From Okapia johnstoni (lineage: Eukaryota > Chordata > Mammalia > Artiodactyla > Giraffidae): DNA of 64,000 nucleotides. Where the stretch lies: contig CM044307.1 in assembly GCA_024291935.2 (NCBI GenBank), positions 102,305,461-102,369,460 of the forward strand. Reading direction: 5' to 3'. Both the position numbers and the translations under genes were made by a program. The notes under the pieces were generated by a model, which worked only from the letters and a program-made list of their open reading frames with translations, ran no database searches and had not been told where the DNA came from. Shown here in pieces: positions 1-11,224 of this stretch (position 1 is its first letter; every line of letters starts with the position of its first letter).

Positions 1-295
1 TTTTTTAAAAATATCTAATCAAGATGCTTCCACGTTTAAAACCCTTCCCATTGCTCTGAAAATAAAACTGGACTTCCTACTGCAGCCAGCAAGACCGATC
101 GCCAGTGGTCTGGCACACACACTGCCCGTGTGCCATGTCCCCTGCTTCTCCCTCTCCTGACAACCAGGCTCCAGTTACACGGCCATCCTCTCTTCCCAAG
201 AATGTGCCCAAGAAGTTCTTTCCCATTGTCGGAGCGTGCACTTAGTGTTTCCGTTTGTTTCAAGAACTCTTGAAGCTTCTCCATGGACTCCCCGT

Positions 296-540
296 ACTCT
301 TTCAGGTTCCAGTTCAAACACCACCTGCTGAGAAACCATTCAGTGCCCTGCCTACCTAGCAACCTTCACATCTACCTGGCCCCTGCCCCTTGATCACATT
401 CATTTCCCTTAATGCGTATGTGCTTATTTTACTTACATCTGCCCTATTCATTAGCATTCCAACCACTCAGAACAGAACCTATTTCTGAGCACTTCAGCAA
501 GTTCACCACTAAATATTTACTGAAAAATGAATGACCATGA
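296..540 (+). repeat. L2 LINE 3' end (old)
   Basis: The stretch resembles the L2 3' region: TTTCAGGTTCCAGTTCAAAC followed by a CACCT block, a C-rich middle and an AT-rich tail ending in TGAAAAATGAATGA. Heavily diverged, as expected for an ancient mammalian LINE. Boundaries are approximate. Confidence 0.5.
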
Positions 541-544
541 GGAC

Positions 545-760
545 ACGGTATTAATAAATATAATGACCGTAGTGCTTATCTAATGCTTGTATTCTTTACA
601 ACGAAGTTACTAGCAAGGCATGACTAGTTACCTGTGACTGATGCTCAGGGAGGTTGCAGCATAAGGACACCCAGCTACTATTTAAATGGCACGGACGGGA
701 TTTGAATCCAGATCTTCTGACTTCAACCAAATTACTATTCCACCCTGCCTCACTGACACC
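545..760 (-). repeat. MIR SINE (old), reverse orientation
   Basis: Matches the reverse-complement MIR pattern: a diverged gap-prone 5' part, then GGGATTTGAATCCAGATCT and CTGACTTC followed by a TTCCACCCTGCCTC end. Diverged but the order of blocks is right. Confidence 0.6.
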
Positions 761-1944
761 TCCTATCACCACTGATGCATCTCTCCTTTAAACTCTATTA
801 TCATTTTTGACATCACTTTATTCATCACGTTTTGCAATATTAAGTTGGGCAGATTATTTTCACTCCTGCAAAATTTAGTGACTACGTCTTCTGAATCTCA
901 ATCACTGTCTCACATTCTACTTATCCACTCACTTAGCAAACATTACCAGCTGAAAAAAATAATTGCAAGTAGAGTTATAAGTCAGGAGCATTATTACCTC
1001 TGTTACCAGAGCAGTGTGTTTACTAACATTTTTCCACAAGTTAACTCCCCTGTAGAAAGCAACAGGAAGAAACTTACTGGTCCTAGTCTGAACTTTTAAT
1101 GAGCAAAATTTAGTGTTCTGAACGATTGCTATTATCCTGTGGATATTTACATTCTTCTAGAACAACTGATTAAATATGCGGCATAAAGAAACAGACCTGT
1201 TTCAGTTAAACTTATTTTTTCTTTTCCTTTCTATTTTTTAAATGTTGGTAATAATTACACAACTTTTCTATGAGTAATAGGCCTGTTTCAGAGTGTGCTT
1301 TGTAAGACTATTTTTATCAACTATTTTGTCAACAGAGTGTTCAAGCCACTGACGTAAAACATCTCCTCTTGGCTAATAACCCACTATGACCATGTAATTT
1401 AAATAACTTTACTGCCCTAAACAAAGGGCAATTCTTGTGACTAGGATTTACCAGTCACTTTCTGACAGTTCCACAGTATCTAGTAATAGTTTTGTGTTTT
1501 CTTCCCAAACAACCACTTTGCAATTTTTACACTAACACTACAGTCATCCTACACTGATAACCTTCATTACATAGACACTCCCCCAAATAATATTTTCTTT
1601 TCCTTTGTTTTAATATACTTTCTAAATACTCCTTATAGAAAAATTAAAAGTGTAAGGAATTAAATTACAATCTTATAACACTTGTTATTCAATGGTATTA
1701 ACACACTTTAAATAATCTTGTTAGAAAGGATACTTTTGAAAAGATTTATAATGTTCATGTATATAAGTATTTATATAAGGATGATAAAATAATACTTAGG
1801 ATATTAGGTCATCTTTTATCAAAAAATGTAGGCAGCTAGAAGATGAATAAGTTCTGGAGATCTAATGTATAAATTGGTAACTATAAATAATACTGTAACT
1901 ATACTTGAGAATTACTAAGAGAGTAAATCTTAAAGCTTCTCATG
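761..1944. other. Intronic sequence without recognised features
   Basis: AT-rich sequence. I see no splice-flanked coding segment, no ruminant repeat and no clear old repeat. A short open frame on the plus strand (845-1099) has no recognisable product and no coding character. Confidence 0.4.
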
Positions 1945-1962
1945 ACACACACACACACACAC
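1945..1962. repeat. (AC)9 microsatellite
   Basis: An uninterrupted AC dinucleotide run directly before an L1-derived stretch. Such runs are often length-variable. Confidence 0.9.
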
Positions 1963-1964
1963 AG

Positions 1965-2145
1965 AGACACGGTGAGGAATGCATTAACTAATCTTATCAT
2001 GGTTATCATTTTACATAATTATACAAAATCATCACATTGTATACCTTAAGTTCATACAGTCTGTATACCAGATCACCATATTGTACACCTGAAACTTACA
2101 TAATCTTATATGTCAATTATATCTCAATAAAGTTGAAAACAAAAG
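1965..2145 (+). repeat. L1M 3' end
   Basis: Reads like the 3' end of an old L1: ATGGTTATCATTTTACATAA, then ATATTGTACACCTGAAAC, then a final ATCTCAATAAAGTTG followed by A-rich sequence. These blocks occur in this order in mammalian L1M 3' ends. Confidence 0.7.
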
Positions 2146-3459
2146 AAATGTCAGGCAGAGAAATGTGATATAAATTAAAATTTAAAGTACTTCTTGAATA
2201 ATCTCAAGAGTAATATGAATTAAAGCACAGTTTACTTATTTTTAAAATTAAAAAATACATATGACATATATTTTAGGATTATATTTCAGATAGGTACATG
2301 ATATTTTGAAATATCTTAGTATATCATTACTCTGAGCATTTGGAAATCACTCTTCCTACAATTCAGAGAAATTGAAAAACAGAATAGTGTTAATTACAAT
2401 ATTTAAAAATCTTTAATCCCATTTACATCCATTCTGTACACCCATTTAAAAAGAGTGAGTTAGCAATAGCACAGAGTTTCTCTTCTGTACTGGCTGAAAT
2501 GCCTTCACTCAGAACTGGAAGGCAAAGACAGTTAAAGGCAAGTTCTTTGAGCTTTAAAATACTCAGAATCCTCCACATATACACCACTATCTGCTGAGTC
2601 CAACAGAGACAAACATCATTTATTTGTAGGTTCTCATCCTAATTCTGTAATTAGTTTCTAAAAATCAATCTGACATCAACTGTCTTATATTCTATAATGC
2701 CTGAATATTTAGGGGTTATATTTCAAAGAAATAAATTTGAAAACAAGATACATGTATGAGTACTCCTCACTCCCCAGTAGTACTAGAGAAATGCTTTAAG
2801 CACCAAATGGTTTGTTAGCAAATAGATGTGGTCTTAAACTTTGTATACCTTTGAAAGCATATTTCTTAAATTTTAGCTTGGATTAGCATAATGTGGCATC
2901 ATTATATTTTGAAGATTTCTATGAAAAAGACTAAATGACCATAAAGTTCATTTTCACATTCAAAACAGTGTGATTATGTAATTCTCTGAGAAAAGGTATA
3001 TCACTATATCACTGATGACATAATTAAACTGAAACAGTAATAGAAAAATGGCATGCTAGTTTCCTAAATTGAATATTTCATGTGGGTGCCTTATCTTGAG
3101 AGCTTGGTGGTTTATTTACTGAGTTAATGTCAGTTGACTTATCTAAAGAAAAGAGAAATAAGTTTTATTCAAATTTGAAATATAGCTCATGAAATCTGGC
3201 TGTCAGATTGTAGCTTATTTTTAATACCTAGCTTAAGATTTCTATAAAATACATGGATAAAGGCTAAAATACAACGGCCTTTAATGAAGAGTTGTTTGCT
3301 TCTCAGCCACCAGAACTGATGGCATCCCTGGGAAGTTAGCTTGATTTACTTGACTTCTTTTGCTTTAACACTTAAAGGAGGAACATAAGAAGTCCCTTCC
3401 CTTGTTTCAACTGGACAAATGAGGAAATGTGCAATTTATTTTATGGTAAGAAGTCTAGG
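2146..3459. other. Intronic sequence without recognised features
   Basis: AT-rich, no ruminant SINE or LINE seen, no coding segment with splice signals. Nothing to annotate with confidence. Confidence 0.4.
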
Positions 3460-3460
3460 G

Positions 3461-3671
3461 CTTCACTGGTGGCTCAGAAGTAACAAATCCACCTGCAATG
3501 TAGGAGATGCAGAGATGCAAGTTTGATCCCTGTGTCGGGAAGATCCCCTGGAAAAGGATATGGCAACTCACTCCACTATTCTTGCCTGGAAAATACCATG
3601 GACAGGAGTCTGGTGGGCTACAGTCTGTGAAGTCTCAATGAGTCGGACACGACTTAGTGACTAAACAACAA
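3461..3671 (+). mobile_element. Bov-tA SINE
   Basis: Full-length layout: CTTCACTGGTGGCTCAGAAG head (tRNA-like part with the degraded B box TTTGATCCC), then GGAAGATCCCCTGG, TTCTTGCCTGG, and the BovB-type tail GTCGGACACGACTTAGTGAC followed by TAAACAAC. It is 62 percent or more alike by eye to the other copies in the window, with several small changes. Confidence 0.9.
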
Positions 3672-4571
3672 AGGTCTCGTACTATTTGTGTGGTGGTCCA
3701 GTCACTAGCTTCTTATTCTCTATGTTTTAAAGCCTCTTGATATTCACAATGATACCAGCTTAGATATCTGCTTCATGAGCTCTTGATGATTAACAAGGTC
3801 AGCCATCCAAAGCTATAACTTTCAAATACCTAGGAGATCGTCCAAGCCTCATGCACAAGATGTACAAATACCTATATTTAATATTAATGTGATTTCAGAT
3901 CTACAGCAACTGATCTTTCTCTTGTGCTGGAAACAAGTGGGCAGCACAGAACAGCGCAGAAAGGCGCAAGAAGAGACTGTAGGTTTCCTTTACCTTGGTC
4001 TATGCCCCACCCAAAAGGAAAATCAATTCCTTCTAAAAAAAAAAGCAAAAGTTGGATGACTTCAGATATCCTTTCATGTAGTTTCTCATTAAGAGAGGTA
4101 CTGCTAGAGTCTTATCAAACACATGGAAAAAGAAAAGTCAAATAAGATATTATCAACATTTTTTGCAGTGATAGGCCACAGATAAGTCACCAATTATACA
4201 TAAAACCACTTATAAATCAAACTTATTTTACTTTAAGCAGTCCTGGATATATATATATATATATACACAGACATATTTATTCAATTATAGATATGTTTAG
4301 TCAGATATATAATTAAATTCTTCTTAACAGAATCAAGTTAATAACAAGTAATCAGAAATTCAAATATATATGTGTGCATAAATCCACACACATAATATTT
4401 TTGAGAAAATCAGATTATTAGCAATTAATGATAAGGGAAATCATAAGGCACTTTTGACCAAGTCAAAACATAGTAATGTTTATTATAAGAATTATACACA
4501 TATTTCATATTCCTGTCAAAGGATATAGCAAGGAAACATTTCCATGTAAAAGCATGTAATATGCATGATAC
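3672..4571. other. Intronic sequence with an (AT)9 run
   Basis: AT-rich intron next to the 117-nt PPFIA2 exon. An (AT)9 run sits at 4247-4265. A short open frame at 3924-4145 on the plus strand has no recognisable product. The first part of this intron after the exon (down to about 4425) is open in the exon's frame by read-through only. Confidence 0.5.
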
Positions 4572-4688
4572 CTTTTCATGGACTTTCTGGCCAGGTTCCA
4601 TCCCTTCAAGATGTTCAGATTCTGTGGATCCCTCACTTGATACCATTTTTCTTTGTATATGAACATTTTGTTCACGCAAGGCAACAAT
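4572..4688 (-). CDS. PPFIA2: PPFIA2 coding exon, 39 codons (last visible exon), paralogue-specific segment
   Basis: After TTTTATTTTGCAG the minus strand reads IVALREQNVHIQRKM, then VSSEGSTESEHLEGMEPG and QKVHEK, ending GAAAAG|GTATCA. Length 117 nt, phase 0 at both ends (about residues 216-254). The first 15 residues continue the coiled coil; the rest is acidic, Ser/Gly-rich and probably a flexible break. This segment differs among liprin-alpha paralogues and is the main reason for choosing PPFIA2. An internal ATG|GTATCA (GT at 4643-4642) duplicates the sequence of the genuine donor 72 nt before it and is also phase 0, so it could act as an in-frame alternative donor. Both donors lack G at +5. 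Confidence 0.93.
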
Positions 4689-5885
4689 CTGCAAAATAAA
4701 AACACTGTGCCTTTAAAATCTAAAATATCAACATGAAGTATAAAAAAATTGAGTTTACTTGAATGTGGTAAGAACTAGTGAATACAAACAAATAGTCATA
4801 AAATAAACATTAAATTTTACTCATTATTTCATATTCCTCTATATTTCTAAAATTTAGATTAGTGTTTTGAAAAATATTTATAATATTTATGGAATGTAAA
4901 ATTTACTTAAAATATTTTCTAGTTGGAAAATGTATCTATCAAGTTTGAAATGTTTCTAAAGTGGTAGGATCCATGAGTTTTTAATTCAGAAATTACTTCT
5001 TAGTTTATGAGATATAATAAAAATTGTAATAGTCTGAATCCTTAGAGTATAAAAAAAAAGTAAAGACTGAATACTGAAGACCAATTATAGCACATTCATC
5101 TTCCCTAAGAGACAGTACATCTGCAGTTTTAAAACAAGCAAATGAATAAGCTGGACTTAATTTTGTACCACTACCATAAGCACTTAGAGTTAAACTGGTC
5201 TCACTGTCATTATTTTAACAGCCATTATCTTAGTAGTTCTAGTCCAAATATAGTTAATTTACAAAAAGAATTTTCAGAAGGCAATTAATTCTTGTAAAAC
5301 CTTATCTCAGTTTGATACACATGATACTTTGAACTAAGAAACAGATTCTCAGATAGCTGTAGTTTAAGTGATCTTAATAATGTACAGAGTGGAAAATCAT
5401 ATTCTAGCATTTTAAAATGGTGTTTTAAAATATATTTGCTATTTATACATATTATTTCAAAAGTATTTTATATTATATTAATATCAAAAATTATTCATTT
5501 CTTGGCAAGTTTTATTATAATATCAACTCAGATATTGAGTCAGTATTGGTTCTAGGGGAAATTAATGTCCATAGTATTCAGTACACAATAAGTATTGAAT
5601 CATATTAAACTTTTATGTTGAAATTATAAGATTAACATGTCACATAGACAAATAATTATCAAATAAACAAAAGACATCAAGAGACTGGTTATATGTCCTA
5701 CTGTCTGCCACTGCTACCTGTATACCAGTGGTGTATTCTGGAGAAAAAGTGATTTTGCACATGACCTCCAGCAGGTCAACGCACATTTCTTAAGGGCATA
5801 TTAACGTAATGAAGAACCCTGAAAAGATTCATCTCTCTTGCAGTACTGCGATCATCAAATAATTGGTTCCCTAAAATACCATTCT
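4689..5885. other. Intronic sequence without recognised features
   Basis: AT-rich sequence upstream of the 117-nt exon. No coding segment, ruminant repeat or clear old repeat is visible. Confidence 0.4.
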
Positions 5886-5889
5886 TGCC

Positions 5890-6340
5890 CATCTACAATT
5901 TATCATCCACAAAGCAGCCAGATTCATCTTCTAAATTTAAGTTATAGTGTGTCACTCTTTAGCTTTCCAAACAACCTCTCTGTTTTTCCCTATTTAGCAT
6001 AATTTTAAACGTCTTGACCTTCAGGATCCTTTTGACTACAATGGCTTCCTTTCAGTCCCTCAAACAAACTGGACTCTTTCTCATTCAGAACTGAGGAACT
6101 TGCTCATCTTCCTATCTGAAGCATTCTTCCCCAGCTCAGATTACACCTGACACAATCATATTTCAAAGCTCAGCTGAAAAACATGCTCCTCAGAGAAAGT
6201 GTACCTAACCATTGTATGTTTTATAATATATCTGTGTTTATTTCAGTGTGCATCTTACTCATTGAAATCTAATATTTTATTCCTTTATTTACTTACTCAC
6301 TTTGCTTGTTTATTTAGCTAGCAGAAGTCCTAATGACATC
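5890..6340 (+). repeat. L2 LINE fragment (old)
   Basis: Contains AAAGCAGCCAGATTCATCTT and a following TGTGTCACTC block, which correspond to the L2 3' coding region, then the CAGCTCAGATTACACC and AAAGCTCAGCTGAAAAAC blocks of the L2 3' end and an AT-rich tail with a TTATTTACTTACTCACTTTG stretch. Very diverged. Confidence 0.5.
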
Positions 6341-6763
6341 TCACGGGAAAATAATTTTCAAAGGAATACCTTATTGAAAACAACATTTTCAAATGAAGCA
6401 GCACATCACATTAGTATGTGCAAGGATTCAATATAAATGTTGAATTAAATAATGAATGGGTATGGAAAACCAAAGAATATAGATCTAATTTATTCAGAAA
6501 TAACCATAGATAAAGATTTAGAGTGCTTGAGAATCTTCAGAGACATTCCTCTCGTGTTGGCATAGAAATGAATTACATCCAAGGAAAAATAGGAGTGAAA
6601 TAGTCTCTGAATATATCATTTTTATATTACATTCTTAACATCTTGTCTCTTGCAGAAAGCAACAATACTATACTACTATCAGTACATAATAAAACTTTAT
6701 TATGAATTTTTAAAAATTAAAGAATTGTATATTGAGATCTCACTAAGACAACATCCAGCATCA

Positions 6764-6967
6764 GTGTAAGTCATTCAGTCATGTCCAACTCTTTGCAACT
6801 CCATGGACTGTAGACTACCAGTTCCTCTGTCCATGGAGTTCTCCAAGAAAGAATACTGGACTGGGTAGCCATTCCCTTCTCCAGGGGATCTTCCTTACTC
6901 AGCGATGAAACTAGAGCCTCCTGCATTGCAGGCAGATTACTTATCATCTGAGCTACCAGGGAATCCC
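6764..6967 (-). mobile_element. Bov-tA SINE, reverse orientation
   Basis: Begins TCATTCAGTCATGTCCAACT and passes through CATGGACTGTAGACTACCAG, CTTCTCCAGGGGATCTTCC and TTGCAGGCAGATTACTTATC to GAGCTACCAGGGAATCCC. An imperfect target duplication is possible (ACAACATCCA before, ATAACATCCA after). Diverged relative to the youngest copies. Confidence 0.88.
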
Positions 6968-6968
6968 A

Positions 6969-8497
6969 GATAACATCCATGACTTAACAAATAATGCTAA
7001 GGCAAAGGTAACAACAAATTTAAAAATTCTTTGCATTTTCTTCCATTATTTAATTTACTTAGAAGTGAAGAGAGACCTTTAAAAAAAATTCTCACTTTAC
7101 AGAATAACTTCCATTCGTATAGTAATTCAGATAAATATCAAATATACCCTAGTGCCTAAAATAAAGTGGTCATCTATAAAGATTTACTGAAATGATTCAG
7201 TGAAAGGATGAATTAATGACCTTAACTAAAGAAGTCAAAATGTCAAATTTATATAGAAAACTTATGCCAATATGGTTGTGGCACTACGTTAAAAATGGCA
7301 AACTTTCAGTTTTTCATAACATATACCCATGACAATTCCAAGAAAGACAAACTTTTCAGCTACTAATGTGCAAACTCTGCTTTTTCTAAAAAAATCAGTC
7401 TCACAAATTAATTTCTGAAACAGGAAAACTGATGCAAAATCCTCTATATTCTCTATCATTCTAATATGGTTATATTCTGCTCTATTTTTGCCCAACAACA
7501 AATTATCCTAGTAGTTCTGAAAGCAAATCTTCAGCCTCTGATTTAATTGTAGGTGTTAATAAGCGTGAGTCTTCCTTTCACACTGGGGAAAGTGAGAGGT
7601 TCTCTCCTGTGAATACTACTTTGGCGGTTGGGCTCGCTCTTCTGTGTGTGTTCAAAGGGGCAGAGAAGGTCACCTAGAAATCTGTAGCTGAAGGTAGCAC
7701 AGACCTCTTTAGGAAATTTTCCCGGCTGGCTTCACAAACGAATGCAGAAGGTGGCATGGGAAGTAGTTTGCAAATAGGAAGTGGAATGAAAAGTGACTGA
7801 TTCTCTGGGCTGTACTGACAGCGGATGCTCTTAAAGGGAGGGCTCAAGTGACTTGTCTGGAATACCAAAGTAGGACTGAATCTCTCATTGCTAAACTGCT
7901 AAACCTACCACAAATAGGGTGGTGTGGTGGGTAAGAGGAATCATTCCTGGGGAGTCTCTGTTGCTTACTCAGTTGCTATGTAACTGCCAAGAATGTACTG
8001 GGAACCCACCATGTTAAACTATTTTCATCTGCAAATTAGGTCTTACGACCTACATTTACCAAGTGATTAAACTGAGACAAAGAGAATTTAATGAGAACTA
8101 AGGAATCAAATAAAAGTCCTTATCTTTAGGTTTTTTACTCTATCACATTGTCTTGCATGGCTTTGCATTTGGGCTCTGGTAAGTCAGGGGAAGTTAACAG
8201 TGGGTGAGGTTGGGTAGGAAGCATTTCTTTTCCAAGTACTGTTGTCTGCCGATCCTCGGCTCCCCTGTATTTCATTAAAATTATGGACCCCTCTCTGGAG
8301 AGATGTACCTGTAGGCAGAACTCTGCATGCATTTTTATGCATATCAATCCACTGAAGGCCCATGACACTCTGGTCAAGAGTCTTTTCACAACCATTGTCA
8401 AGTGTTTGTTGACATTTGTTTTTAAATGCCCAGAATTCATTCATATTTCTCTTGGTGATGACATCTTACATTTTCACTGGGGAATTTTCCTTCTCAG
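6969..8497. other. Intronic sequence without recognised repeats
   Basis: Mostly AT-rich. A less AT-rich island at about 7530-7880 contains no repeat I recognise and no coding potential that looks real; it could be a conserved non-coding element or just unique intron. Comparison with other mammals would tell. Confidence 0.35.
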
Positions 8498-8738
8498 CTC
8501 TAATCCTGGACTTCCCAGGCAGTGCTAGAGGTAAATAACCTGCCTTTTGATGCAGGAGACATAAGAGATGCTGGTTCAAGGCCTGGGTTGAGAAGATCCC
8601 TTGAAGGAGGGCCTGGAAAACCCACTCCAGTATTCTTGCCTGGAGAATACCATGGACAGAGGTGTCTGGTGGACTACAGTTCATAAGGTCGGAAAGAGAT
8701 GGACTCGACTGAAGCAATTTAGCACGAACTCTAATCCT
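8498..8738 (+). mobile_element. Bov-tA SINE with 10-bp target-site duplication
   Basis: CTCTAATCCT flanks the element on both sides (8498-8507 and 8729-8738). Between them runs the SINE: CTTCCCAGGCAGTGCTAGAG head, GATGCAGGAGACATAAGAGA, CACTCCAGTATTCTTGCC, ACCATGGACAGAGG, and a degraded tail ending TGGACTCGACTGAAGCAATT. The clean duplication with a diverged body suggests a moderately old insertion. Confidence 0.92.
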
Positions 8739-9446
8739 AGAGACATCATCAGTCCAGCAGCCAAAGCCCATGGCGGGTGGGTGAACACCTTATCTAAATC
8801 AGCAGCTTCCTTGAGAGAAGCTTATGGCAGAATTATAGGGTAAGAGCTTCTTTCTAGTATGGAAGGTAGGCTAGTGGGATGTGATCAGAGTACTGTTTGC
8901 CATCAGTCCCTCCTCATAGAGAAGCAGGTAGAAATGATGGAGCCCTGATGAATGACTTCTATTGCTAATTTTAGCCATTCTTAAATCAGTTCTATTCCTG
9001 GAATCTCCATAAAATGAGTCCCCAATTTTGTCTTTATGTTTAAACTTTGTATTGATTTTCTGTCACTTGCAACTAAAAGTGTCCTTGCAAATATAACCGG
9101 GAACATGGAAAGCAACACAACACATTCAATATCTAAATGGGGATTTGGTGACTAACAATTTATGAGCGAGACAGCAGAAGACACCTTTTCAGTAGTCAGA
9201 AGAGCACGAGCTCTTTGTGTTCCTAGTACTGCAGGCTGTTTAATAGAAGATAAAAGAATGACAGGTGACTCCGAAAGCTAAAGTATTTCAACTGAAACTC
9301 AGGCATCTGTGTGATTCTTGCTCTTCAGCTTATTGGGTTGCCTTGACCCTTCTTTGTGTTTCTTGATAGGTTATTAAGCTTCTGACAGCCTGACTCTGTT
9401 TCTAGGCACTCCCAAACCCATCATATTTCCAAGGGAAACTTCCAAG

Positions 9447-9467
9447 TTTTTTTTTTTTTTTTTTTTT
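9447..9467. repeat. T21 homopolymer
   Basis: A run of 21 T on the plus strand, probably the poly(A) of an old minus-strand insertion or a slippage product. On the transcribed minus strand it is an A run. Confidence 0.85.
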
Positions 9468-9689
9468 AACCTTTGCCTCTGTCAGGTTGCTTTTGGCCCT
9501 TATCAATCTCTCATTAGCTTTGATCTCACACAGTAGACTACGGGTGGTCTTGGTGGCCTGTCTTGCAGTCAGGAAAATCCCCCAGTCCCCATTCCTTTAT
9601 GTCTATCAGACCTATTTCAAGGATCCTAGCATGCTTTATGACAGATTCTCTTCTATCCTCTTTCTTTGAAAAACAGTTTCCCTTGATTG

Positions 9690-10020
9690 CCTGGAGACAT
9701 TCATCCACTTCACAAATATTCGTTGATATTTCACTGATGATGTATCAGGTATTAGGAAAATTATTAGGGGGAAAGGGAAGAAACACTTTAATTCATTCTT
9801 GTTGGCTTAGAGAAACTGTAAATAAAAATAAGTGGAATACATTTTTAAATGGTGATAATTGTAAAGGGAAAATTAAAGCAAGGGAGAGATGCAATGAGGC
9901 ACAGCTTAATCAGGAATTAGGTGCTTTCTGAGTATAAACCTGAATGAGAGAGAGGAAGCAATGCGGATATCTGGGAGAAAATCTCTTCAGGCAGAGGGTT
10001 CAGAATATGAAAATCATTAT
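9690..10020 (-). repeat. L2 LINE 3' end, reverse orientation
   Basis: Has the reverse L2 pattern: ATTCGTTGATATTTCACTGA at the tail side, a poorly conserved middle, AACCTGAATGAGAGAGAGG, ATGCGGATATCTGGG and CTTCAGGCAGAGGGTTCAG. The order of blocks is that of L2 in reverse. Confidence 0.55.
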
Positions 10021-10087
10021 TGAAAACAAAAGTTTGACATTCATAAAAATGTTTCAGTGAGTTCTTCATATGATGTAAGATGTCTTT

Positions 10088-10166
10088 TTCAAAAGGTAGC
10101 TGAAAGTTGACACCTTGAAAACTGATACCTTCAAAAGGTCCCTGAAAATTGATGTCTTGGAAACTT
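10088..10166. repeat. Diverged tandem duplication, period 42
   Basis: TTCAAAAGGTAGCTGAAAG at 10088 recurs as TTCAAAAGGTCCCTGAAAA at 10130, with GACACCTTGAAAACT answering GATGTCTTGGAAACT. Two units with scattered differences. Confidence 0.75.
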
Positions 10167-10287
10167 CAGGTGTCAGGAAGTGCACAGAAACACGTGATTC
10201 TTAAGAGAAAGGTGATTTGGAAGAAAATAACAGAGTCAATTTCATATCTTTATATTCTCATATTTTGGGATTTCTCAAGTGTTGGAA

Positions 10288-10460
10288 CTATATTAATTCA
10301 TTCATTGAACAAATATTCATTGATCATAGTTCTAAGCATGAGACCCACTGGGAAAAATGTCCTTCTCTCAAGAAGCTTACATTCCAGTGAAGGAAAGAAA
10401 CAGTAAGACAACGGCAACAAATACCAATAATCTAATGAACTCTTAAAATGTGATAGAAAC
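10288..10460 (-). repeat. L2 LINE 3' end, reverse orientation
   Basis: TTCATTGAACAAATATTCAT starts the reversed L2 end; AAGAAGCTTACATTCCAGTG follows at the expected distance. Diverged. Confidence 0.6.
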
Positions 10461-10644
10461 TGTGCTTAACACATTATATAAATTTGCTTCTTTATATCAT
10501 CTTTTCATCTACAGTATCTTTTCTTTCCAAGTTCAAGATTTCTTGAAAGAAGACCCTAAGACAAATTATTGCACACAAGTAGTTTATTTGGGAGGTGATT
10601 CCCAGAAGCATAGCATTCTTAAATATTCTCATAAGGCCTAGGAG

Positions 10645-10820
10645 GAATTCTGGCTCTTCTAGTTGTTACTGGTTTCTGACTTTTTTTTTCATTTTTAATT
10701 TACTTTTAATTGGGGGAAAACGTTGTCTGACTTTGTACAAGTTTCTTAACCTCAAGGTCATGTTCCTCTGCTATAAAATGAGGGATACCAATACCTATGT
10801 TTTAGTGTGTTTGTAACATA
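10645..10820 (+). repeat. MIR SINE, interrupted
   Basis: GGAATTCTGGCTCTTCTAG and CTTTGTACAAGTTTCTTAAC, then ATAAAATGAGGGATACCAA, follow MIR order. An AT-rich block of about 45 bases (near 10678-10722) with a T9 run separates the first part from the rest and looks inserted. Confidence 0.55.
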
Positions 10821-11224
10821 AAGTTCTTAGTCAAAAATGATGTACATTTAGTGTTTATTATGTAAATATTCATAATATAATAATGAGGATCACCTTTACC
10901 TTCTTATTCATACTTCATGCTCTAGCTGATGAAGGACTTGCAGTCACACACACTCAAAATGCCACCTTGGCTATATGCTTTTATATTGATTTGGAATGCT
11001 CACGCATAGAGATCCTAAAACTCTTGTATATTCCTCAGTGATAACAGTACTCATTCAGAGCATCTTTTCTTCTAGTAGGGGATTCTGGGTGGGCACCTGG
11101 ATGGGATCTCATCACCAGAAGGATCAAGTCATTATTACAAGCTTGGAATCTTTAGTTCCACCCACCATTCTCCAGACAAGGAACAGGGAAATGAATCAAT
11201 GATTGATTATTCATTCAGTAAATG

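Noticed and set aside
36..362. 108-codon minus-strand open frame with some Glu/Lys-rich helix-like residues
   Set aside because: It resembles neither liprin-alpha nor any family I know, has no AG/GT borders in phase with the PPFIA2 exons, and overlaps an L2-like 3' end (from about 296).
4505..4705. Second minus-strand open frame over the 117-nt exon (MFLFCRLLPCVNKM start)
   Set aside because: It is the wrong frame; the liprin-alpha frame and splice phases fix the other reading.
9563..9931. 122-codon plus-strand open frame
   Set aside because: Most of it overlaps a reversed L2 end; no known family resemblance.
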